In this document: positions 43,598 through 51,729 of the stretch, one piece after another
How positions within the stretch are numbered: the first letter of the stretch is position 1
Layout: each line of letters starts with the position of its first letter
From: a virus
Virus record (IMG/VR): IMGVR_UViG_3300033148_005363
Coordinates: 1 to 64,000 of that record
DNA: 64,000 nucleotides
Strand: one strand, 5' to 3'
Made by a program: the position numbers and the translations under genes
Notes under the pieces: generated by a model
Told to the model about the DNA's origin: nothing
The model's input: only the letters and a program-made list of their open reading frames with translations
The model's database searches: none

Positions 43598-44608
43598 CTA
43601 ATCGTCGCTCAAAACCTGGGCATCCAACTCGGACACCTCGCCGTCCACTCCGCTACCGAGGATACCGCTGATCACCTGTGGCAGGAAGGACTCGATATCG
43701 ATCTCCTTCACCACCCACGTCTGCCGAAAATACTGGACGTTGCTGTTGCCCTTCGCCGCACCGAAAGCCATCTCCGTGTCAGGCAGGATCGGGTATATCT
43801 TGTCGCCGCGATCAGCATCGTCCGGGTCAGCCGCAACGGTCAGCGTCCGATTCATCTTGAAAAACCGCGTCACAGCGGAGGACAGATTCATCAGATGCTT
43901 GTCGTTGTTCACCACCCCGATCACTTGGAACCGAAGATCCACCGTCTCCGGGGTCTCGATCTCTACCGTCCCCAGCGCACTATCCAACGTCTCCGCGCCC
44001 CGCTCCAGTGTCATGCCCATCCGGTCGAACGGGATCCCCTGGATACTGAGGCTGATCGCCGGGAGCTCCGAGAGTTGCGTAACCGCCGATCCGTCCACCG
44101 TGTCGTCGTAGTCCGTGTGGACCGTGGTCACCACGTTCCGCATCACCTGCCTGCGCATCAACTGAATGAGTTGGCGAATCACCCGCATGGCCATGCTGTC
44201 GCGCTTCAGGTCCGGGTACTCGTAGGAGAAGGCCTCCTCAAGCGTGGCCTCCTCGTCGGGAATCGGGTCGCCATCTTCGTCGATGTTCCGAACGGTGATG
44301 TCCACCGCGCCCTTCACCGCCCCGGTTTTCCTGTCCGTCACGTACGTCGCTGGGGTCCCCCCTGGGACACGGCAGAAGAGGATGCGGTCCCCGGGATCAC
44401 CATCGGGATCATCGATCACCCCCGTGTGTTTCCAGTTGCATTCAACGCCGTCGAAGAGGACAGCCACGTGCTTCTTCAGGTCTCCAGCGGGGCCTGTCGC
44501 CGGTGGTGCGTGCGGAAAGGCGATGTTCGCCCCCCGGATCGTCACCAGGTAGTTCCCGTGGCTCAGGCCAACGACGGGGGTCACGGATGTAATCGTGGGC
44601 ACTGCCAT
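43598..44608 (-). CDS. Tail protein with N-terminal IPT/TIG-like domain
   Basis: The 336-residue protein begins with an IPT/TIG-type domain (ITSVTPVVGLSHGNYLVTIRGANIA, about 5-95), an immunoglobulin-like fold usually found at surfaces, joined to a C-terminal domain (about 130-336) that contains helices and beta strands in the style of tail-terminator or sheath-associated proteins. It lies between a gpS-like tail completion gene and the sheath. The terminator role is inferred from location. Confidence 0.65.
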   Translation of the reverse strand: MAVPTITSVTPVVGLSHGNYLVTIRGANIAFPHAPPATGPAGDLKKHVAVLFDGVECNWKHTGVIDDPDGDPGDRILFCRVPGGTPATYVTDRKTGAVKGAVDITVRNIDEDGDPIPDEEATLEEAFSYEYPDLKRDSMAMRVIRQLIQLMRRQVMRNVVTTVHTDYDDTVDGSAVTQLSELPAISLSIQGIPFDRMGMTLERGAETLDSALGTVEIETPETVDLRFQVIGVVNNDKHLMNLSSAVTRFFKMNRTLTVAADPDDADRGDKIYPILPDTEMAFGAAKGNSNVQYFRQTWVVKEIDIESFLPQVISGILGSGVDGEVSELDAQVLSDD

Positions 44609-45223
44609 CTATGGCCTCCCTGCCACGCCGTTCAGCAGGACAGCGACCCGAGCAGCATACCGGCGCTTGAGCCCGATACGCCACTTCTTGAACGCGGGCT
44701 CCATGAACGGATAGGGGGGGATGCTATAGGTCAGGACCGTAGTACTCGCCTTCAGCGGGGCCTTGATCGTGCCCTGAATGAACAACGCGAGGAAGAGCCG
44801 CCGCACCGCCGGGGTCACTGGCACCACCACCACCGGGACCCCGTACTCAAGGGCCTTGGCTACATTCACCAGCCCCTGCCCGTCCCTACCCACTGCCGAC
44901 CTCTTGACACCCACGAAATACGCAGCGCGGCCACCCATGTACATATGCGTAACGCTAACGTTGTTCCGCAGGTCCCCGTGCCGCATCAACGCCTTCGTCC
45001 CGCTGAACCCCTGCAACTTTCGGATACCCAACGTGATCGGAGACAGGGACGAGAACGCCCGCCCGCCCGGGGCTTGGTTCGTAATCCCCTGGACGATCTC
45101 GCGCCGGAGTGCGTGGGCCTCCAGCGCGGCCGCCCGCGTCTGCGCTCGCTCCATTTTCTCAGGGAGGGTACGCAGGATACGCCCGGTCTTCCGCCAGTCG
45201 CCTGTGAGTTGGATCTCTGACAT
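44609..45223 (-). CDS. Tail completion protein (phage virion morphogenesis, gpS-like)
   Basis: The 204-residue protein contains LRRE..., SSLSPITLGIRK, LMRHGDLRNNVSVTHMYMGGRAAYFVGVK and a C-terminal PVTPAVRRLFLALFI and PPYPFMEPAF, matching the phage virion morphogenesis (gpS/HK97 gp10-like) family of tail completion or head-tail joining factors. The overlaps with neighbours are minimal. Confidence 0.8.
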   Translation of the reverse strand: MSEIQLTGDWRKTGRILRTLPEKMERAQTRAAALEAHALRREIVQGITNQAPGGRAFSSLSPITLGIRKLQGFSGTKALMRHGDLRNNVSVTHMYMGGRAAYFVGVKRSAVGRDGQGLVNVAKALEYGVPVVVVPVTPAVRRLFLALFIQGTIKAPLKASTTVLTYSIPPYPFMEPAFKKWRIGLKRRYAARVAVLLNGVAGRP

Positions 45224-45705
45224 CAGACCCGTGCCCCCTGCTCCCGGACATCGAGGGCCACCTGCCAGAAATTCATGCCCCCCTCGAGCACCGCGGGCCG
45301 CACCTCAGTGACGTAGACCGGCACGCGGTCGAAGGACACCGCCGGGCGCTTGAATCGATCCAGCAACCTGCTCACCCTGTCATTGACCCGGATGCTGATC
45401 CCGCCCGTGCCATCGAGGAGGCCAGCCCGTTGCAGGTCGCGTTTGTGGGCAAAAAACTTCAGATTGGTGGACGGGACATTCCCCGTCGCCACCTGGGCCA
45501 AACCCTCGAAATCCTGCATGTCGATGGTCGCCTTCAGCAGGATCGCATCCGCCTCCGGACGCTTGAGGGTGCCGACCTTGTCGTCGTCATCGGCGACGAA
45601 GAGGGCCTCGCTCAGGTCGTCGTCGTAGATGTCCACGTCCTCGATCTCGGTGACGAGTTGCCGCAGCTCCACGTAGAACGGATGGATGGCTCGTCCCGAT
45701 GCCAT
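45223..45705 (-). CDS. Head-tail joining protein (hypothetical)
   Basis: The 160-residue alpha/beta protein lies between a connector gene and the tail-completion gene. Ordering suggests a stopper or neck protein; no motif is decisive. Confidence 0.6.
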   Translation of the reverse strand: MASGRAIHPFYVELRQLVTEIEDVDIYDDDLSEALFVADDDDKVGTLKRPEADAILLKATIDMQDFEGLAQVATGNVPSTNLKFFAHKRDLQRAGLLDGTGGISIRVNDRVSRLLDRFKRPAVSFDRVPVYVTEVRPAVLEGGMNFWQVALDVREQGARV

Positions 45706-45707
45706 GA

Positions 45708-46730
45708 CTACACGACCACCACACGCGGGGGCCGGACGTACTCAAGAAGGAGGTCATCGATCTCCGCGTCCCCGGTAATGGCACCGGCGCGCCCCCGGAA
45801 AAACGCGGTGCCGTGGCTGCCCATGCGATCGCTCTGGACAAGGTGCCGCGTCGTCCGATCCTCAACGTCGTCGTAGAACTTCTGCGGCGAAGACTGCCGA
45901 ACCGCGAGCAATACCGCGGCCCGCCGCAACGGAAGCGGGAGGTGACCCGGCCCCGGCACTCCGACATCAGGATCCGTGTAGCCGAACACTCCGCTCAACC
46001 AGTAAAGGTACCCTGTCGACCACGTGCCGCCATGAATCAGAAGCCCGGGGAGTACCCGGTCGTCGCGCTGCCCAGCCCCCTGGGTTCGGAGATGACGATT
46101 CAGGACCTCGACCTCGTCCAGGTCGTAGTCATCGGAATCCCGGACTCCACTGGCGATCATCCCCTCCTGTACCGACTCCAGACCGATGATCGGGTCGGGC
46201 AGTACCAAAAGATCATTACCGGTGCCGCGCGCCTCCACCTCGGTCCCCACGGGGCCGAACCACTGCCGTCCAGTCACGCCCCGGATATGCTGCGCAACCC
46301 GCGAAAGGACGCCCTGCAGCCGCTCGTCCGAGATGTCATCGGAATCGAACCCCTCGGCCCTCACCTCGTACGGGAGGCAAAGCCAAGTAGTGGGGTCCTC
46401 CCAAAGCACGGAGGCCACCTCAAAGTCGCGCCGGACGCTGTACTGTGCCCCGCCATCCACCACGGTCCACTGCCAGCGGACCTGCCATCTCCCGGCAGTC
46501 GCGTCCTCAGCGATCTCCTCGTCCACGCAATACCGCCCGGTGGACACCTTCACGGCGTCCGTCCAGCCCGCGGTAATGTGCGCCGGGGCATCGCCAGCCA
46601 TGTCCCAGAGTTGATACTGAATTGAATAGGGGTCGATCAATCGACCGGTTTCTGGATCGATGACCCAAAGATCGAGGAGAAATTCGGCTGCCCCGGATCC
46701 GAGGCTACTTCCCTGCACCACCGTCAGCAT
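45708..46730 (-). CDS. Head-tail adaptor-like protein with extra N-terminal domain
   Basis: The 340-residue protein has an N-terminal beta domain (about 1-108) and a C-terminal helical region (about 112-330) resembling head-tail adaptors (gp6/gp15-type). The start overlaps the preceding gene by 26 bases; ATG at 46730 has a GGGGAAGG site upstream. Confidence 0.6.
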   Translation of the reverse strand: MLTVVQGSSLGSGAAEFLLDLWVIDPETGRLIDPYSIQYQLWDMAGDAPAHITAGWTDAVKVSTGRYCVDEEIAEDATAGRWQVRWQWTVVDGGAQYSVRRDFEVASVLWEDPTTWLCLPYEVRAEGFDSDDISDERLQGVLSRVAQHIRGVTGRQWFGPVGTEVEARGTGNDLLVLPDPIIGLESVQEGMIASGVRDSDDYDLDEVEVLNRHLRTQGAGQRDDRVLPGLLIHGGTWSTGYLYWLSGVFGYTDPDVGVPGPGHLPLPLRRAAVLLAVRQSSPQKFYDDVEDRTTRHLVQSDRMGSHGTAFFRGRAGAITGDAEIDDLLLEYVRPPRVVVV

Positions 46731-47163
46731 CGGCCTTCCCCTCTGCCCCGCCTGCGTCAGCGCCGGGGGGCTTCTCCTCCGACTCCGCCGCCTGTTCGAT
46801 CATGGTCTGGAGTTGCTTCGCCGTCATCGCCGCCTCGCGAGCCTGGCCCGTCCTCTCGTCGGAGAGTTTCATCTGCGCGCCAGCCTCGGCAAACAGCTCC
46901 TGCCCGACACCGTCGACCAAGTCGAGACACATCTTCCGCAGAGCCGCCTGGGTGTCCCCATCCTTCTCGTTGAGCACCTTGTCCCAGGCAATCCGCAGTT
47001 CGTCCTGCGCCGCCTCGCCCTCCATCCGTGCCCGCATCTTCGCTGGCAACGCTTGCGAGAGTTTGGCCAGCACCGTGGACGCGCCCCTATGCTGCGTCGA
47101 CACCTGCATGTACTGCGCCGCAGCCGCTTTCTTGGTCTTCACGAATTCATCAGTCCCTTGCAC
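46705..47163 (-). CDS. Hypothetical helical protein
   Basis: The 152-residue, almost wholly helical protein has an Ala/Gly/Glu-rich tail (about 128-152). GTG start with overlap to the DUF5659-like gene. Possibly a scaffold-like or neck-associated factor; no family recognised. Confidence 0.6.
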   Translation of the reverse strand: MQGTDEFVKTKKAAAAQYMQVSTQHRGASTVLAKLSQALPAKMRARMEGEAAQDELRIAWDKVLNEKDGDTQAALRKMCLDLVDGVGQELFAEAGAQMKLSDERTGQAREAAMTAKQLQTMIEQAAESEEKPPGADAGGAEGKADADGGAGK

Positions 47164-47407
47164 GATCTTTCTCCCCCGGACCCAGCGGCCGCGTCAACTT
47201 CTTCATCGCCCGCTGGCTCGAATCGAACCGCGCAGACTCCGAATTGGCAAACTCGATCCTGAGTCCTTCTGCTTTACCTTGGGGATCTGCGAATGCGAAG
47301 CGGTACCGGCGACGATCGAGCTTGACGGCGCTGAGCACCTCCAACCCCCGCATGTGCCAGAACGCAGCGATCGACAGATCCGGGGTCGTTGCGACCCTGT
47401 CACTCAC
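47150..47407 (-). CDS. Small DUF5659-like protein
   Basis: The 85-residue protein has the pattern of DUF5659: an N-terminal LSIAAFWHMRGLEVLSAVK followed by RYRFAFADPQGKAEGL and a polar helical end. These are common in phage structural regions with unknown function. Overlap with the upstream gene is 4 bases (ATGA type). Confidence 0.6.
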   Translation of the reverse strand: MSDRVATTPDLSIAAFWHMRGLEVLSAVKLDRRRYRFAFADPQGKAEGLRIEFANSESARFDSSQRAMKKLTRPLGPGEKDRARD

Positions 47408-48060
47408 TTCGAACCGCCCTGGCCGCCCTTCTTCCGGGGCTGCCGCTTCTTGGGCGCCTTCTTCGCCGGGGCCTTCTTCTTCGCCGGGGCAGGCTTGGGC
47501 GCGGGCTTCGGACCGGACGAGAACGATGTCCTGAGAACAGGGACAGGATCGGAGGCAGACAGCGGATCGACCACGGGGGCCGCGTCCGCCTTCTCGCTCT
47601 CCGCACCGTCCGGCTCGTCCCCGCCGTCACCGTCCAGGCGCTCAGCCAGCCGCGCGTTCTGCCGGCGCTCCTCGCGCAATTCGGTGCCCTGCGCCTCGAC
47701 CTGAGCCCGCAGTTTCCGAAGTTCATCCATGACCACGGGATCGCCGCCCATCAGTTCTGACGGGTGCTGAATCTCCATATCGGTAGCGCCGACCACGGGA
47801 AACGCGTCCTCGTTCTTCCGCCGCTGCTCCACCTCCCACTGCCGCGCCTGGGATTCGGACATCACCAGGAACGCAAGCGGGCTGGACGGGTCTTCGGGGC
47901 TGGACCGAACCTTGCGCAGCTCAGCCGCCAACTCCGGGGCGACCGAACGCCAGTTCCCATCGTTGAGGAATATGGTCCCGCGGTAGTTGAGCCGCCGCAG
48001 CATGTGCCGAGTTGCCCGATTGTACGGGACCATCTTGACCAGGATTTTCTCGCTCATCAT
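47404..48060 (-). CDS. Head-region protein with Lys/Ala/Pro-rich basic tail
   Basis: The 218-residue protein has an N-terminal alpha/beta region (1-110), a coiled-coil-like helix (about 110-140), an acidic linker, then a histone H1-like C-terminal tail (PAPAKKKAPAKKAPKKRQPRKK) from about 183. Such tails bind DNA or polyanions. It lies downstream of the capsid genes. A packaged-DNA contact or RNA-binding role is inferred from the tail. Confidence 0.65.
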   Translation of the reverse strand: MMSEKILVKMVPYNRATRHMLRRLNYRGTIFLNDGNWRSVAPELAAELRKVRSSPEDPSSPLAFLVMSESQARQWEVEQRRKNEDAFPVVGATDMEIQHPSELMGGDPVVMDELRKLRAQVEAQGTELREERRQNARLAERLDGDGGDEPDGAESEKADAAPVVDPLSASDPVPVLRTSFSSGPKPAPKPAPAKKKAPAKKAPKKRQPRKKGGQGGSK

Positions 48061-48083
48061 CGTCTCCTCTACCTGTGAGCGCG

Positions 48084-48101
48084 CCCCCGGTTGCCCGGGG
48101 G
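48084..48101 (-). other. Hairpin downstream of the histidine-rich fibre-like gene
   Basis: CCCCCGG and CCGGGGG, a perfect 7-base stem with a TTGC loop, lie in the 62-base gap after the stop at 48123 on the - strand. No U-run follows. The other U-less hairpin is after the tail tube gene; both lie right behind genes likely to be strongly expressed. Confidence 0.45.
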
Positions 48102-48122
48102 AACGCTGGTTCGATCAGCCTA

Positions 48123-49793
48123 TCAGGCGCTGCCGATCTCGTGGTTGTGGTCCGCCTCACCGGTGATAACGTGCGTGTGCGCGCTCTCCGCGTCGGTGGT
48201 CGCAGGCAGGCCGTGCGTGTGCGTGGACTCCGCGTCGGCGGTGACGCCCGTAGCACCAGCCGCGATTGCATGGGTGTGCGTGGATTCGGCCGCGTTGGTG
48301 CCCGCAGCCACCATCCCGTACTGCGCCCGCTCGTCGTCGGTCGCGCTGTACTTGTCGCCAGCATCGCCAGCGCCGGTGAAGTCCGCGTTGAGGCGGTTGG
48401 TGTCCGCCACCGCACCGTCGTCGAAACTCACAGCGATCCCGCTGGGGGCGGCCTCATGAACAATCTTCACCAGCAGACCAGTGGTGGTCGGGATGTAGAT
48501 GTCCTTGCCGTCCCGGGTGTTGTTGCACCGGAACCGCTCACCGTCGGCCAGGTCCTTGTCGAAATTCACAGCGAAACCAGCAGGCACACCCTGATGATCG
48601 ACTTCGATCAGGCTGCCGTCAGCCAGCTCGTAGTCCATGGGGGTACCGGCAACAGCGTTGTTGGCGTTCATGACCCCGAACATGCCCATTACGCTCACAA
48701 CGTGCAACGCGTTGCCTGCCACCACACCGGCGTTGTCCTCCACTTTCGCGTTCGTGGTCGGCAGAGCCGTACCGGTGAACGCGTGGTTGTGGGCCGCGCC
48801 TGCGGCAGTCGCCGCGCCGTGATCGTGGTTCGGATCCGTCACCGCGTGGGTGTGCGCCGCACCAGCGTCGGACGGCCCCGTGATCGGGTGGCTGTGTGCT
48901 CCACCCGCCCCGGTTGCCGCGCCGTGATCATGCGCGCCTGCGTCCTTGGCCTGAGCCAGTGCCCACGCCGCGCCGGTATAGACGTAGATCCGATCCTCGT
49001 CCGCCACCCACACGGTCAGCCCCTCGGTGGAGACGACCTCGATCCAGGCCGAGCCGTCGTAGACGTAGCAATTGCCGTCCGTCCAGCCGTTCGCCGTCGC
49101 CGTAGCGATGTAGGCATCCCAGTCCGCGGGGCCGGCCGGAGTTGCCGCAGTGGGATCGAACCGATCCAGGACCCCTTCCAACGCCAGGATGGTCAGGGCC
49201 GCGTGCTGCGCCTCCGTCAGGTGGTAGTACTCACCAGCGGTACCGCCCTGGAGCGACGCCAGGATCCCATGCACCAGGCCCTTCTCCAAGTAGTCCCAGG
49301 CCGCACCGTCGAAGGTGTACCAGCGATCCTCGTCCTCCACCCGCATGGCCGCACCCTCGTCGGGGACAAACTCATCCCACGCGCCGGTGCTGTTGCAGGT
49401 GTAGATGTAGTTCTCGGTCCAGGTGTTGGCCGTCGCCGTCGCCAGGTACCGGTCTCCCTCGGTGGGAGTCACCGGCAGGTTGGGGGTCGGATCATACCGA
49501 TCCAGGACGCTTTCCTGGGGATCCTTGTCCCCCATCAGCCCGGATTCCAGACTGCCACGATCCACGCCCAGCACCACGAGCTGCGTGGCGCCCGTCGCCG
49601 TGACGAACGTCAGGTATGTGGTCTTCAGCGCGTTGAGGTACAGGGTTATGTCCCCCGTCACCGCATCGACGTCGACCGTCAGATTCTGCCGGGCGATGGA
49701 CGCTCGCAGGGCCGCCACAGCATCGGGCGCATGGCGCACCGACAGATGGGTCCCGGGGACGCCTCGCTCGGGAAGGTTGGTCAAGTTAGCCAT
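48123..49793 (-). CDS. Fibre-like protein with clustered HxH motifs (possible head fibre or decoration)
   Basis: The 556-residue protein carries two DUF2793-like units (about 98-170 and 208-281), a GTAGEYYHLTEAQHAAL motif (about 184-200) found in phage fibres, and two histidine clusters, one at about 288-337 (AHDHG, AHSHP, AHTHA, NHDHG, AHNHA) and one at about 500-552 (THTHA, THTHG, AHTHV, NHEI). In T4 gp37 similar HxH repeats bind iron and hold a trimeric tip. Unusually it lies directly after the major capsid gene, which argues for a head-attached fibre or decoration. Function unproven. Confidence 0.65.
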   Translation of the reverse strand: MANLTNLPERGVPGTHLSVRHAPDAVAALRASIARQNLTVDVDAVTGDITLYLNALKTTYLTFVTATGATQLVVLGVDRGSLESGLMGDKDPQESVLDRYDPTPNLPVTPTEGDRYLATATANTWTENYIYTCNSTGAWDEFVPDEGAAMRVEDEDRWYTFDGAAWDYLEKGLVHGILASLQGGTAGEYYHLTEAQHAALTILALEGVLDRFDPTAATPAGPADWDAYIATATANGWTDGNCYVYDGSAWIEVVSTEGLTVWVADEDRIYVYTGAAWALAQAKDAGAHDHGAATGAGGAHSHPITGPSDAGAAHTHAVTDPNHDHGAATAAGAAHNHAFTGTALPTTNAKVEDNAGVVAGNALHVVSVMGMFGVMNANNAVAGTPMDYELADGSLIEVDHQGVPAGFAVNFDKDLADGERFRCNNTRDGKDIYIPTTTGLLVKIVHEAAPSGIAVSFDDGAVADTNRLNADFTGAGDAGDKYSATDDERAQYGMVAAGTNAAESTHTHAIAAGATGVTADAESTHTHGLPATTDAESAHTHVITGEADHNHEIGSA

Positions 49794-49837
49794 TGGTCTC
49801 TCCTTCCTCCATGGGGATTTCTACGCAGCCCAAGGGC

Positions 49838-50773
49838 TTACGCGTAGGTGATCCCGGTCCCCTTCACGATCCCTTCCTCTTCGCCGAACGTGCAATCCGC
49901 ACGCACGGAGATCAGGATGTAGACCACGCCGTCCCGCTTGGACACCTCGTGCTCCACGTCGATCTTCCGCTGGAAGCCGACGATGAAGTTCTTGCCCGCA
50001 CCCATCAGCGCCGTGGAATCGGCGCCGGTGCCCTGGGTGTCAGGCATGACCGGCACGCCCACGACAGGCATACCCTGCCAGCGCGGGGTCATCCCCTCGA
50101 TCGCTGCCCGGTCACCCGCGGGGGTGCCGCGCTCACCGATCTGGTCCGCGTACTCGGACTCGGCATCGGAGCCCGTGTAGCAGGTCATCGTCTTCTTGCC
50201 GCGACGCTGGGCCTTGGGCATGGTTGCCCACATGGCCTTGAAGACATCCTTGGAAACGATGTCCCCGCCCGCGGCGTAGACATTCGAGGTCGCCTTCTTG
50301 ATCCAGCCGTTGAGGACGGCCAGGAAGGTGTCCACAGACGCGTCGTCCCCGTTGAGGAAGAGCTCGTCGAGGTCCAGCCCCGCGCGCTCCACCATCAGGG
50401 AGGTGATGAGGGCCTGGAACTTCTTGCCCTCGATGTTGTCCTCGAAGACCTCACGGGGGATGTCGCACTCCCCCTTCAGGAGCTTCGCGGTCAGGGTGTC
50501 CCGACCGAGATCCGGCTTGACCCGGCTGCCCGAACCCACGGCCGCCCCGGAGGTACCCGCAGCCAGCACGCGGGAGCTGGTGAAGCCCACGTTCTCGACC
50601 CGGCGCTCGTTGCTCTTCATCGTGAGCACTCGGGCCCGCGGGAGGATGGTTGACGAAGCGATCAGCTTCTTGAGGAATTGCTTGGCCTGCTCGGGGACCA
50701 ACACACCACCATCGGTGGTCAGGTCAGCGAGGGCCATGTCGGCTTTCTGAACCCAGGTGCGCGCGTCTTTCAT
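49838..50773 (-). CDS. Major capsid protein (HK97 fold)
   Basis: The 311-residue protein has an N-arm helix, KFLKKLIASSTILPRARVLTMKS (spine-like helix and E-loop), a P-domain helix GKKFQALITSLMVERAGLDLDELFLNGD, and a C-terminal beta strand with ILISVRADCTFGEEEGIVKGTGITYA. This order matches HK97-type capsids (phage major capsid, P2/Mu-like variants). It lies directly after the XkdF-like scaffold gene and shortly after the fused protease, as expected. No long scaffold domain is fused to its N-terminus. Confidence 0.88.
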   Translation of the reverse strand: MKDARTWVQKADMALADLTTDGGVLVPEQAKQFLKKLIASSTILPRARVLTMKSNERRVENVGFTSSRVLAAGTSGAAVGSGSRVKPDLGRDTLTAKLLKGECDIPREVFEDNIEGKKFQALITSLMVERAGLDLDELFLNGDDASVDTFLAVLNGWIKKATSNVYAAGGDIVSKDVFKAMWATMPKAQRRGKKTMTCYTGSDAESEYADQIGERGTPAGDRAAIEGMTPRWQGMPVVGVPVMPDTQGTGADSTALMGAGKNFIVGFQRKIDVEHEVSKRDGVVYILISVRADCTFGEEEGIVKGTGITYA

Positions 50774-50846
50774 CGGTCTCTCCTAGAGATTGAAGTTGTC
50801 ATCTGCGCCTACCCGATCCCCCCTGACTACATCAGCCCACCGAGGC

Positions 50847-51725
50847 TCAACTGCCCGAAGCAGCCCCACCCCCCTCTTCATCGCTGGCCAGATCAGCCGG
50901 CCAATCCGTATCCCCGTCTCCGTTTTCGTCCTTTCGGACATGGGAGGCATTGAATCCGTCATCTGGATCCAGCGCTCCCGGGCTGAAGACTCGCGCCTTC
51001 AGAGCACGCACCTGGCGATTTGCGTCTGCAACTTGACCCGCCAGTCGGTCGCTGCGGCCCTCCAGAGCCTTGCAGACTGTCTGGTAACCCTCGACGAGGC
51101 CCGTGGCCTTCGTGAGGTCGTCACGGAGATCGGCGCCCTGCACTGCCTTGCTCAACAGGCCTTGCAGAACCGCACGGAGTTCACTCATGTCCTTCTTCTC
51201 GTCGGTGCCCGCAGGGGCCGCTGCCTTGCCGTGGATCAGCCCGGGGTGCTCACCCTTGTGGATATCCAGCACGATCCCGAAGGCCTTCCCGATGGTGGCC
51301 AGGCTCTCGCTCACCTCAGTCGGGAACACCACGTCGTCGGGGAAAAGCCCCGCGTCCTTCTGGACCTTCCCGAGTGCGTCGTCGAACTTCACGAAGAACT
51401 CACCGATATGCTTCAGCATCATCTGCAAATTCTCGGCCACGACGGGATGGCACTTCATCGTCGAGAGGTCAGGGACCACCAGATCCGACAGCCCCCAGAG
51501 CGGCATGAGGGGCATCCGCTCCCAGCCGCCCTTCTCCACATCCACGCCCTTGGCCAGGGCGCTGGAATAGGCCACGCTCTTCTCGACCATGTCCACCACG
51601 TCATCGCCCGGGAGATCGGACTTGATGACCACGAACTTCTCGCCGTTCGCTGCCCGCCCAACGATGGAGACCTCTTCGATGTCCATGTCGGTCAGTCGCG
51701 TCCGTTTGACTACACTTCGCAGCAT
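50847..51725 (-). CDS. XkdF-like scaffold/prohead-associated protein
   Basis: The 292-residue protein starts with MDIEEVSIVGRAANGEKFVVIKSD (about 13-37), the N-terminal signature of XkdF-type prohead proteins, followed by helices (about 110-260) of the kind scaffolds show and a Ser/Gly/Asp/Glu tail. The start at 51725 follows the protease-fusion stop at 51730 closely; a longer frame from 51761 was rejected. It is probably the cleaved scaffold partner of the upstream protease. Confidence 0.7.
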   Translation of the reverse strand: MLRSVVKRTRLTDMDIEEVSIVGRAANGEKFVVIKSDLPGDDVVDMVEKSVAYSSALAKGVDVEKGGWERMPLMPLWGLSDLVVPDLSTMKCHPVVAENLQMMLKHIGEFFVKFDDALGKVQKDAGLFPDDVVFPTEVSESLATIGKAFGIVLDIHKGEHPGLIHGKAAAPAGTDEKKDMSELRAVLQGLLSKAVQGADLRDDLTKATGLVEGYQTVCKALEGRSDRLAGQVADANRQVRALKARVFSPGALDPDDGFNASHVRKDENGDGDTDWPADLASDEEGGGAASGS

Positions 51726-51729
51726 CGTC

